Source: Paraburkholderia sp. BCC1886 (GTDB lineage Bacteria > Pseudomonadota > Gammaproteobacteria > Burkholderiales > Burkholderiaceae). From it: a stretch of DNA of 64,000 nucleotides. Numbering within the stretch: the stretch's first letter is position 1; each line of letters begins with the position of its first letter. Positions 54,364 through 62,306 of this stretch are shown here, one piece after another. Under the pieces are notes generated by a model. The model was given only the letters and a program-made list of their open reading frames with translations, ran no database searches and was not told the DNA's origin. The position numbers were made by a program, and so were the translations under genes. The DNA lies in contig NZ_CAAJGK010000041.1 of the NCBI RefSeq assembly GCF_900996245.1, positions 62,001 through 126,000 of the forward strand, written 5' to 3'.

Positions 54364-55941
54364 TCAGTGCGCGCCCGCCGCGCCCGGACCGCCGCCGCCT
54401 TTGGCCGGCCGCGTGATCCAGATCAGCGGAATGATCAGGATGAAGATAATGGCCGACACGAAGAAGATGTCGTTCAGGCCCATCATCGCGGCTTGAGTAT
54501 TCACCGTGAAATCGAATAGCGCGTGCGCCGATTGCGTATTCAGATGCAGCAGCGACTGGGTCGAATCGATCTGCTGGTTGAACAGCGGGTTGTCGATATT
54601 GGCGCGCTCGGTCAGCCGTTCGTGATGCAGCACCGTGCGGTTGTTCCACTCGTTGCCGGCCACCGACGTGCCCACCGCGCCGCAGAACACCCGCGCGAAA
54701 TTCGACAGCCCCGCCGCGGCCGGAATCTTGTTCGGCGGCTGGCCGGACAGAATGATCGCGGTTAGCGGCACGAAGAACAGCGCCATCGGAATACCTTGCA
54801 GCAAGGTGGGAATGACGAGGTGCCACGTATCGATCTCGACCACGTATTTGGAGCGCATGTAGAACACGATCGCGAAGCCGATGAACGCGAGCGTGGCGAT
54901 TATTCGCGCGTCCGAGCGCGGCAGCACGCGGCCCATGATCGGCGCGAGCAGCACCGCGAATATCCCGAGCGGCGCGGTGACGAGACCGGCATCGACGGAA
55001 CGGTAGTTCAAATACTCCTGCATCCATTGCGGCAACAGCACGAGATTGCCGAAGAAGACGCCGTAAGCCACCGAAATCGCAATCGTGCCGCCGGCGAAAT
55101 TGCGCTGCTGGAACAGGCGTAAATCGACGATCGGGTTTTCTTCGGTCAATTCCCAAACGAGGAAGAATGCGAAGCTGATCAGCGCGGTGATACCCAGAAT
55201 GACGATGACCGGCGACGCGAACCAGTCGAGGTCCTTGCCCTTGTCGAGCATGATCTGCAGCGACGCGACCCAGGTGATCAGCAGGCCGAGCCCGATTACG
55301 TCGATAGGTGGCTTGCGGGTGGCCGATTCGCGCGTGCGGTAGATCATCCAGGTGACGCCGGCGGCGAAGATACCGACCGGTATGTTGATGTAGAAGATCC
55401 AGGACCAGCTATAGCTATCCGTGATCCAGCCACCGAGCGCCGGGCCCGCGATGGGGCCGACGGTGGCGGTCATCGCCCAGAGCGCGAGCGCGGTGGAGGA
55501 TTTTTCCTTGGGATACGAGCCGAGCAGAATGGCCTGCGACAGCGGAATCAGCGGACCGGCCACCGCGCCCTGAAAAATCCGCGCGACCAGCAGGATAGGC
55601 AGCGTGGGCGCGATACCGCAGAGCCACGACGCCAGCACGAACGCCAGAATTGCGCCGACGAACAGCTTGACCTGGCCGATGCGTTGCGTGAGCCAGCCGG
55701 TGAGTGGAATCGACACGGCATTGGCCGCGGCGAATACGGTGATGACCCAGGTGCCTTCGTCGACCGACACACCCAGATTGCCCGAGATGGTCGGAATGGC
55801 GACGTTCGCGATCGACGTGTCGAGCACGTTCATGAAGGTGGCGAGCGCGACGGCGATGGTGGCCAGCACCAGTTGGCCGCCTTTTAGCGGCGGTGGCGGG
55901 GCGGGCGGTGCCGCGGCGGGCGCGGAAGCGGGCTGGCTCAA
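54364..55941 (-). CDS. MFS exporter, DHA2 (EmrB) family
   Basis: 525 residues from a TTG at 55941, which has GGAGA 3-4 nt upstream; no ATG is nearer the first helix. Fourteen hydrophobic segments after a Pro/Ala-rich N-terminus. EmrB signs: ATFMNVLDTSIANVAIPTISGNLG, TQRIGQVKLFVG, GAVAGPLIPLSQAILLGSYP and GPALGGWITDSYSWSWIFYINIP (in parts). EmrB works with an EmrA periplasmic adaptor; no emrA gene is adjacent in the window. Confidence 0.85.
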   Translation of the reverse strand: MSQPASAPAAAPPAPPPPLKGGQLVLATIAVALATFMNVLDTSIANVAIPTISGNLGVSVDEGTWVITVFAAANAVSIPLTGWLTQRIGQVKLFVGAILAFVLASWLCGIAPTLPILLVARIFQGAVAGPLIPLSQAILLGSYPKEKSSTALALWAMTATVGPIAGPALGGWITDSYSWSWIFYINIPVGIFAAGVTWMIYRTRESATRKPPIDVIGLGLLITWVASLQIMLDKGKDLDWFASPVIVILGITALISFAFFLVWELTEENPIVDLRLFQQRNFAGGTIAISVAYGVFFGNLVLLPQWMQEYLNYRSVDAGLVTAPLGIFAVLLAPIMGRVLPRSDARIIATLAFIGFAIVFYMRSKYVVEIDTWHLVIPTLLQGIPMALFFVPLTAIILSGQPPNKIPAAAGLSNFARVFCGAVGTSVAGNEWNNRTVLHHERLTERANIDNPLFNQQIDSTQSLLHLNTQSAHALFDFTVNTQAAMMGLNDIFFVSAIIFILIIPLIWITRPAKGGGGPGAAGAH

Positions 55942-56260
55942 ACGATTCTCCGGAACGGGGTGCAGCAGAAAGGCGGTGTGCTTCGAGGCTGGTGAACGCT
56001 GATCGCGGACGCCGCTAGCGAGGGGTCGCGCAAAAAATCCTGGCCGGCATGCGCCGACGCGGCAGAAGCCGGCTCCCGCAAAAGCATACCTGTATTCGGC
56101 TTCCGGTGTCGTTCGCGACCGCAGTCCGGCACAAGAACCGACGGCCCGGCGTATGCTCGGTCCTCGCCACATACGATCGCGCCCGGCGCCCGGTTCGCGG
56201 CATCGCGCGAAAACGATCGTATCGAACCGCATTCATCAAACGACAGGGAAGGGAAACGCC

Positions 56261-56920
56261 ATGGCTTGGGAGCAATTCGAACACGGCTGGCGGCGCGCGC
56301 CGGCAACGACGCCGGTCAAGGGACTGGTCGTGCTGATGCACGGCGTGGGCAGCAATGCGCGCGACCTGATGCCGCTCGCGGACATCTGGAGCGAGACGCT
56401 GCCGGACATCGCATTCACGTCGCTCGACGGCACCGACGAATTCGACGGCGGCTTCGGCGGGCGTCAGTGGTTCAGCCTGCGCGAGGTGAATGAAGGCAAT
56501 CGCGAGGCGCGCGTCGCCGCCGCCTATCCCGCCTTGCGCGCCGTGCTCGAGGCCGAACTGGCGCATTGGCAGGTCGGTTTCGGCCGTCTCGCGCTGGTGG
56601 GTTTTTCGCAAGGCTCGATCATGGCGTTGCATCACGTGGCGAGCAGCAGCGAGGGTGCGGCCGGCGTGGTCGCTTATTCGGGGCGGCTCGCCTCGGTCAT
56701 CGTCGCGCAGAACGGCACGCCGCTCACGCTGATTCACGGCGAGGAAGACGCGGTGATTCCGCTGCAGGAGCTCGAATATGCCGCCGACAGCTTTAGCGGT
56801 GCGGGCTACACCGTCGACGCCTATGCATTGCCGGGCATCGGCCACACGATCAATGCAGACGGTGTGGCGCTCGGGAAAACGGCGCTGGAGCAGGCGTTGG
56901 GCGTGTTGTCGAAGGACTGA
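56261..56920 (+). CDS. Carboxylesterase / phospholipase family hydrolase
   Basis: The 219-residue alpha/beta hydrolase has the nucleophile Ser116 in GFSQGS, Asp163 in GEEDAVIP and His195 in GIGHTI, the typical triad of the EstB/phospholipase-carboxylesterase (Abhydrolase_2) family, and the oxyanion loop MHGVGSNARDL. Cytoplasmic; cleaves short-chain esters or lysophospholipids. ATG with AGGGAAGGGAA upstream. Solitary gene. Confidence 0.85.
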   Translation: MAWEQFEHGWRRAPATTPVKGLVVLMHGVGSNARDLMPLADIWSETLPDIAFTSLDGTDEFDGGFGGRQWFSLREVNEGNREARVAAAYPALRAVLEAELAHWQVGFGRLALVGFSQGSIMALHHVASSSEGAAGVVAYSGRLASVIVAQNGTPLTLIHGEEDAVIPLQELEYAADSFSGAGYTVDAYALPGIGHTINADGVALGKTALEQALGVLSKD

Positions 56921-57144
56921 AAGCGCAATCGGAAGCGTCGGTCGGACCACGGGCACGGTCCGCAGCAGGTAAAAAGTGCCCCTAAGTATTCTGATGTGCT
57001 TGCCGTTATCGGTCATTCGCGTGAAAATCACCTCCGCCGCGCGGAAGCGCAACGCCCGTAGGCGTCCCACGCGGCACGGGTGACCGGGGGGCGCAACCGA
57101 CGAGTGCCCCGTGAGGGCCGATAACGACACATCAGAGCCTTCCT

Positions 57145-58221
57145 ATGGGCAGACCGCCGCTGCATCCTTCGCTTGCCGAGCGACTCTTCCGCGAATCCGT
57201 GGCGGTCGACGTCGGCACGGCCAACACCCTCATCTATACGGACAGCGCCGGCATTCTCCTGAATCAGCCGTCGGTGGTCGCTTTTCAGAAAGAGTCAGGC
57301 GCGAGTGCCGGTTCGGGCTTCAAATCCAATGGCAAACGCGTGGCGGCGGTCGGCACGCAAGCCCGCCAGTTGCTCGGACGCGAGCCCGGCAATCTCGAAG
57401 CCGTGCGGCCCATGCGGCACGGCGTAATCGCCGATTTCTCCGCGGCCGAGCACATGATCCGGCAATTCGTCGACATGGCGCGGCCGCGTTCGCTGTTCCG
57501 CCGGCGCGCCGCATTCACGCTGTGCGTGCCGGCCGGCGCCACTCAGGTCGAGCGGCGCGCGATGAAGGAAGCGGCAGTAGCCGCCGGCGCGTGGAAGGTC
57601 AGCCTGATCGGCGAGTCGCTGGCGTCCGCGGTCGGCGCCGGTCTGCCGGTTTCCGACGCGGTTGGCTCGATGCTCGTCGACATCGGCGGCGGCACGACCG
57701 AAGTCGGCGTGATCGCGCTCGGCGGCATGGCGTATAGCGGTTCGGTTCGCGTCGGCGGCGACAGTTTCGACGCGGCCATCGTGACGTATGTCCGCAATCT
57801 GTATGGCGTGCTGCTCGGCGAGCAGACCGCCGAACACATCAAGAAAAGTATCGGCTCGGCCATGCTCGACGTGCCGCGCGAGCATCTGAATGCGACGGGA
57901 CGCAGTGTCGACGACGGCTTGCCGCGCACCATCCAGTTGAGCAATCACGATATCGCCGAGGCAATCGAAGGTCCGCTGCGGCAGGTGATCGGCGCCGTGA
58001 AACGGGCGCTGGAACTGGCGCCTGCCGAACTCGTGACCGATATCGCCAGCAACGGAATCGTGCTGGCGGGCGGCGGCGCGCTGCTCGGCCACCTCGGCCG
58101 GCGCTTCACTCAGGAGCTCGGCCTCGACGTTCGGGTCGCCGACGAGCCGTTGACCTGCGCGGTGCGCGGCGCAAGCGCTGCGGCATCGGCCGGGCTGCTC
58201 GACGAGCATGCTTACGATTGA
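57145..58221 (+). CDS. MreB paralogue (orphan)
   Basis: 358 residues of the actin-like MreB/Mbl family: phosphate loop 1 VAVDVGTANTLIYTDSAGI (19-37), NQPSVVAFQ, PMRHGVIADFSAAEHMI, phosphate loop 2 LVDIGGGTTEVGVIALGG (about 177-194) and adenosine loop GIVLAGGGALLGHL. No mreC, mreD, pbp2 or rodA follows, unlike the normal shape operon. A Gly/Ser-rich insertion (KESGASAGSGFKSNGKRVAA) sits in the IA subdomain. It may have a specialised role or form separate filaments. Confidence 0.87.
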   Translation: MGRPPLHPSLAERLFRESVAVDVGTANTLIYTDSAGILLNQPSVVAFQKESGASAGSGFKSNGKRVAAVGTQARQLLGREPGNLEAVRPMRHGVIADFSAAEHMIRQFVDMARPRSLFRRRAAFTLCVPAGATQVERRAMKEAAVAAGAWKVSLIGESLASAVGAGLPVSDAVGSMLVDIGGGTTEVGVIALGGMAYSGSVRVGGDSFDAAIVTYVRNLYGVLLGEQTAEHIKKSIGSAMLDVPREHLNATGRSVDDGLPRTIQLSNHDIAEAIEGPLRQVIGAVKRALELAPAELVTDIASNGIVLAGGGALLGHLGRRFTQELGLDVRVADEPLTCAVRGASAAASAGLLDEHAYD

Positions 58222-58459
58222 CCGAACGCGTTCCTTTTATCTGCTGTCACGGCTTTAGAACTATCGCGGCATGGACCGTTGATGCACACCCGCTGTTTCA
58301 CCCGCGAACAGCTTGCCTGAACTGTCACGCATCTTTATCGGCTGTGTGACAATACGCCCCGCGTCCCACTTGCAGGGACGCTCGACAAGACGTTTCCCCA
58401 ATCTATTTCCAGCCGGCACCGCTCATCGCGAGCATTGCCGCGCCGTTTGTGAACCACCT

Positions 58460-59320
58460 GTGAATCAATCCGTTCAAGCGTCGCCATCGTCCTCATCGCC
58501 GTCTTTTATCGAGCTGCAAAGCGGTCTGCGCATGCCTTATGTGGAGGCGGGCGAGGGTCCGTTGCTGCTGTTCATCCATGGCTCGCTGTGCGATTACCGC
58601 TACTGGCAACCGCAAGTCGCCGGATTGTCGAAGCAATACCGTTGTGTTGCGGTGAGTCTCACGCATTACTGGCCGGTGACCGATACCGAAGCCGATCTGC
58701 CGTTCAGCTGGAGCGAACATGCGGATGAAGTGGCGGAATTCATTGACCGGTTAGGTGCGGGGCCGGCGCACGTCGTCGGGCATTCGCGTGGCGGCTGCGT
58801 CGCGTTCCATTTCGCGCGGCGTCATCCCGAACACGTACTGACGCTGACACTCGCCGATCCCGGCGGTCCGCTGCAGATTGCCGGCCGTCCGCCGGCGCGC
58901 CTGCCCGAAACCGTCAACGCGTTACGCGCGAAAGCGGCCGATCTGATCGAGGCGGGCGAGGTCGAGGCGGGCTTGCAACTGTTCGTCGACTCGGTGAGCC
59001 GGCCGGGTTTCTGGGCGATGAGCACGCCGGGTTTCCGCAAGATGGCGACCGACAATGCGCACACGTTGGCCCGGCAATTCCGCGATCCGCTGCCGGCCTA
59101 CGTGCCCGAAGAGGCCGAGGAGCTGCGGTGCCCCGTGTTGCTGATCGATGGCGAGAAGAGCCCGGAAATGTTCCGCCGCACCGCGACCGCGTTACAGGGA
59201 TGGCTGCCCGACGCGCGCCGTGAAACCGTGCGCGGCGCGTCGCATGGTATGAACCTGGCGCATCCTTCCGCATTCAATCGCTATGTAGACGAGTTCATCA
59301 AGCTGATGAGCAACGCCTGA
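58460..59320 (+). CDS. Alpha/beta hydrolase
   Basis: 286 residues from GTG 58460 (start uncertain; the frame is open to 58313 with GC-rich non-domain sequence). Alpha/beta hydrolase fold: oxyanion loop FIHGSLCDYRYW, nucleophile Ser109 in GHSRGG, acid in LLIDGEKSPEMF and His in GASHGMN. Related to epoxide/haloalkane/ester hydrolases; the substrate is not predictable. Not closely linked to its neighbours. Confidence 0.78.
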   Translation: MNQSVQASPSSSSPSFIELQSGLRMPYVEAGEGPLLLFIHGSLCDYRYWQPQVAGLSKQYRCVAVSLTHYWPVTDTEADLPFSWSEHADEVAEFIDRLGAGPAHVVGHSRGGCVAFHFARRHPEHVLTLTLADPGGPLQIAGRPPARLPETVNALRAKAADLIEAGEVEAGLQLFVDSVSRPGFWAMSTPGFRKMATDNAHTLARQFRDPLPAYVPEEAEELRCPVLLIDGEKSPEMFRRTATALQGWLPDARRETVRGASHGMNLAHPSAFNRYVDEFIKLMSNA

Positions 59321-59400
59321 GCTGAGCAACCGGTTTGCCATTGTGTTGCACGCGGACCGCGTGACGTGCATGTGAAGCGTCGCGCGGCCCGGTGGTGTTG

Positions 59401-59802
59401 TCAGTTCTTGCGCAGCGCGTCTTTGTCGAGTGCGCGTTCCGCCGCTTCGCCGACGAGGCCGTGATAGTAGAGATGCACGCCTATGGCGAGCGAGTCGTTG
59501 CGAATTTCGTGGAATGCGCGGCGTGCCTTGACCGGATCTTTGAATAGCAGATAGTGCGCTTCCTGAGCGACCAGTTTCGCGACTTCGTGCAGGCCGTGGC
59601 CGTGCAACACGTCCACGAGTGCGTCGAGACTGCGGTGCGTGCGCGCGTCGGTGCGCGGATAGAGCATGTGCAATACCGCGACGTCCTGCGTCTTCAACGC
59701 TGCCGACAATGCGACGACGATATCCTGATGATTCAACGCAGTAACGATGTGGTCGTCGTTATGCACGTGATCCGGAAACAGCATTTCAAGAGAAGCGTTC
59801 AT
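59401..59802 (-). CDS. Hypothetical protein (histidine-rich, helical)
   Basis: 133 residues from ATG 59802, which has GAAGGAA 9 nt upstream. The sequence is almost all helical with repeated His residues (DHVHNDDHIV, HGHGLHEVAKLVAQEAHYLLF, GVHLYYHGLVGEA). No signal peptide, no membrane segment, no known domain recognised. Its upstream region carries a terminator-like hairpin that could act as an attenuator. Confidence 0.62.
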   Translation of the reverse strand: MNASLEMLFPDHVHNDDHIVTALNHQDIVVALSAALKTQDVAVLHMLYPRTDARTHRSLDALVDVLHGHGLHEVAKLVAQEAHYLLFKDPVKARRAFHEIRNDSLAIGVHLYYHGLVGEAAERALDKDALRKN

Positions 59803-60238
59803 TGCGTTATTCCTTCGTGATTCGTGTTCTTCTTGCTGATTAAAAAGGCCCGCCGTGAAGGCGGGCCAAAGACAGCGATGTGTCGCAGGGGAAGCTAAAC
59901 ACGAAGCCAGTATCGCAGACCGAACGCATCGGCGCTGCCCGCCTGCCGCAAAACATTGTTGCACTCAATGTCCAAGCTTTCATTTGGCTGGCGATCCGGT
60001 AATGGTTCGTTATATTCGATGATTCGATTCGCCGTATTTCGGCGGTTATTTACGCAATGAATGTTGCGCGAGTCGATATGGATTGTTGCGACCAATCGTC
60101 GCAATTCCGGACCTCGTGCAATTTAGAATGCGAAGCGGAGCCGGGCATGCCAGAAGCGCCTCTCATGCAAGACGTGAAGAACACGATTGACGAGCATGCC
60201 GGCACGTGTGCGATGTGAAATATAAAAGGAACGTGTAG
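59803..60238. other. 436-bp divergent intergenic region
   Basis: Between the minus-strand hypothetical gene and gltA. It holds the minus-strand terminator listed separately and an open frame of 69 codons (59895-60104, minus) of uncertain status that ends just before that terminator. The gltA ribosome binding site AAAGGA lies at 60225-60230. No clear gltA promoter was identified. Confidence 0.45.
59841..59867 (-). terminator. Rho-independent terminator (minus strand) without an obvious parent gene
   Basis: On the minus strand, GGCCCGCC/GGCGGGCC arms (59867-59860 and 59854-59847) with a 5-nt loop are followed by TTTTTAA (59846-59840). It lies upstream of the hypothetical gene ending at 59401 and downstream of a non-annotated stretch, so it ends an unknown short transcript or attenuates the hypothetical gene. 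Confidence 0.75.
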
Positions 60239-61537
60239 ATGAACTCGAAGACACACGCAACGCTGAGCTTTTCCGATAGCGACCAGACTATCGATCTGCC
60301 GATTTACCAGGGCACACTTGGGCCGGACGTCATCGACATTCGCAAGCTGTATGGACAGACCGGCAGGTTCACGTACGACCCGGGTTTCATGTCGACGGCG
60401 GCCTGCAATTCCGAAATTACGTATATCGACGGTGATAAGGGCGAGCTGCTGTATCGCGGTTACCCGATCGAGAATCTTGCACAGAATGCGGACTTTCTGG
60501 AGAGTTGTTATTTGCTGCTGAAGGGCGAATTGCCGGATGCGCAGCAGAAGAAAGAGTTCGTGGATACCGTCACGCAGCACACGATGGTGCATGAGCAGAT
60601 GCATTTCTTTTTCCGTGGATTCCGTCGCGACGCGCATCCGATGGCGATTCTGGTGGCGGCGGTGGGGGCGTTGTCGGCGTTCTATCACGACTCGCTGGAC
60701 ATTACGAATCCGGCGCACCGCGAGTTGTCGGCGATCCGGATGATTGCGAAGTTACCGACGCTGGTGGCGATGGCGTACAAGTACACCGTGGGTCAGCCTT
60801 TTGTTTATCCGCAGAACGATTTGTCGTATAGCGCGAATTTCATGCGGATGATGTTTGCGAATCCGGCTGAAAAGTACAAGGTGAACGATGTACTGGTGCG
60901 AGCGCTGGATCGTATTCTGATTCTGCATGCGGATCATGAGCAGAATGCGTCGACGTCGACGGTGCGGCTAGCGGGTTCTTCCGGGGCGAATCCGTTTGCG
61001 TGTATTGCTGCGGGGATTGCCTGTTTGTGGGGCCCGGCGCACGGTGGGGCGAACGAGGCTGCGTTGAACATGCTGGAAGAGATCGGCTCGGTCGACAATA
61101 TTCCGGAGTTCATCAAGCAGGTGAAGGACAAGAATTCCGGCGTGAAGTTGATGGGGTTTGGGCACCGGGTTTATAAGAACTATGACCCGCGGGCGAAGTT
61201 GATGCGGGAGACGTGTCACGAAGTACTCGAAGAGCTGGGGTTGCATGATGACCCGTTGTTCAAGCTCGCTATGGCGCTCGAGAAGATTGCACTTGAAGAT
61301 GAGTACTTTGTTTCGCGGAAGCTTTATCCGAATGTCGATTTTTATTCGGGCATCGTGCAGCGGGCTTTGGGGATTCCTACGGCTATGTTCACCTGTATTT
61401 TTGCTATGGCTCGGACTGTGGGGTGGATCGCGCAGTGGAATGAGATGATTGCTGATCCGGAGCAGAAGATTGGGCGGCCCAGGCAGTTGTTTGTCGGTGA
61501 GCTGGGGAGGGTTGCTCGGCCTGTTGGCGAGCGGTAA
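60239..61537 (+). CDS. gltA: Citrate synthase
   Basis: The 432-residue enzyme is a hexameric type II citrate synthase: condenses oxaloacetate and acetyl-CoA in the TCA cycle. Catalytic His268 (GPAHGGANE), His309 ([13 protein letters not shown]) and Asp367 (NVDFYSG) are in place, with CACL-like Cys264-free region ACLWG. The sequence is close to other Burkholderia GltA except for a diverged C-terminus ([12 protein letters not shown]). No sdh genes are adjacent, so it may be an additional copy. Codons in its second half are less GC3-rich than in neighbours. Confidence 0.93.
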   Translation: MNSKTHATLSFSDSDQTIDLPIYQGTLGPDVIDIRKLYGQTGRFTYDPGFMSTAACNSEITYIDGDKGELLYRGYPIENLAQNADFLESCYLLLKGELPDAQQKKEFVDTVTQHTMVHEQMHFFFRGFRRDAHPMAILVAAVGALSAFYHDSLDITNPAHRELSAIRMIAKLPTLVAMAYKYTVGQPFVYPQNDLSYSANFMRMMFANPAEKYKVNDVLVRALDRILILHADHEQNASTSTVRLAGSSGANPFACIAAGIACLWGPAHGGANEAALNMLEEIGSVDNIPEFIKQVKDKNSGVKLMGFGHRVYKNYDPRAKLMRETCHEVLEELGLHDDPLFKLAMALEKIALEDEYFVSRKLYPNVDFYSGIVQRALGIPTAMFTCIFAMARTVGWIAQWNEMIADPEQKIGRPRQLFVGELGRVARPVGER

Positions 61538-61551
61538 TCGGCGGGGTTTTT

Positions 61552-62139
61552 CGTTGCACTGGGGTTTGTCGTTGCACTGGCTTTTTTGGCCTTTCCTTGT
61601 ATTGTTAGTGGTCTATTAGCGTTCCCCCTGTGCGGGGGGGCACTTACTTCTCTTTGCCGCCGCAAAGAGAAGTAAGCAAGAGAAAGCGGCTCAAACCGCT
61701 AATTCTTAAGCGGGCCCCGCGCGAGATTCTTGGTAGTGGTGCATCTGGAATCTGTGCTCCCGCACACTCCGCCTCAGTGACAAGGCAGTCATTCTTCCGG
61801 CGGCGCTTCGCGCGCCCCCGCGTCGTTCTACCCCCCCTCGGTTTTTCGGTTTCCGTGGTGTACCCATCCGCGACGCACGCAGTGCGGAGTGGGAGCTGAT
61901 GAGTGCTTTGTCACTAACGTCAAATGCGTGCGGGACCGGATTCCAGATGCACCACTACCAAAGAAATGCCGCGGTTCCCGCTTAAGAGTTAGCGGTGTGA
62001 GCCGCTTTCTCTTGCTTACTTCTCTTTGCGGCGGCAAAGAGAAGTAAGTGCCCCCCCGCACAGGGGGAACGCTAATAGACCACTAACAATACAAGGAGAG
62101 GCCAAAAAGCCAGTGCAACGAAAAAAGCCCAGTGCAACG
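61552..62139. repeat. Long inverted repeat element (~240-bp arms)
   Basis: The left arm (61552-61793) and right arm (61899-62139) are about 90% identical in inverted orientation, separated by a ~105-bp unique loop (61794-61898). Outer ends are CGTTGCACTGG-type sequences repeated twice on each side. Each arm contains a nested 14-bp hairpin CTTACTTCTCTTTG-CCGCCG-CAAAGAGAAGTAAG. Short frames inside both arms start with the same peptide (MRGGTYFSLPPQREVSKRKRL), which reflects the repeat and not a gene. It fills most of the 769-bp gap between gltA and the debranching enzyme gene. Confidence 0.88.
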
Positions 62140-62306
62140 TATAACCCTTAGACTGCACGTCCCGTGCCAACAGAAAAAATAAAAAAACAGCCACATCCCC
62201 CCACACCCATACCCTCTACAATCAAAAAACGCCCGGAACCTTAAGCCCACCGCAGGTCCAACCCCATCACGAGCAACATCACCGAGCACTCAAAGGAGAG
62301 ACCCTG

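Noticed and set aside
59895..60104. 69-codon minus-strand frame as a real gene
   Set aside because: No ribosome binding site or recognisable domain; mentioned only because a terminator follows it.
61630..62061. Two short frames with the same start peptide in opposite directions
   Set aside because: They are produced by the arms of the inverted repeat, lack ribosome binding sites and diverge as soon as the arms end.
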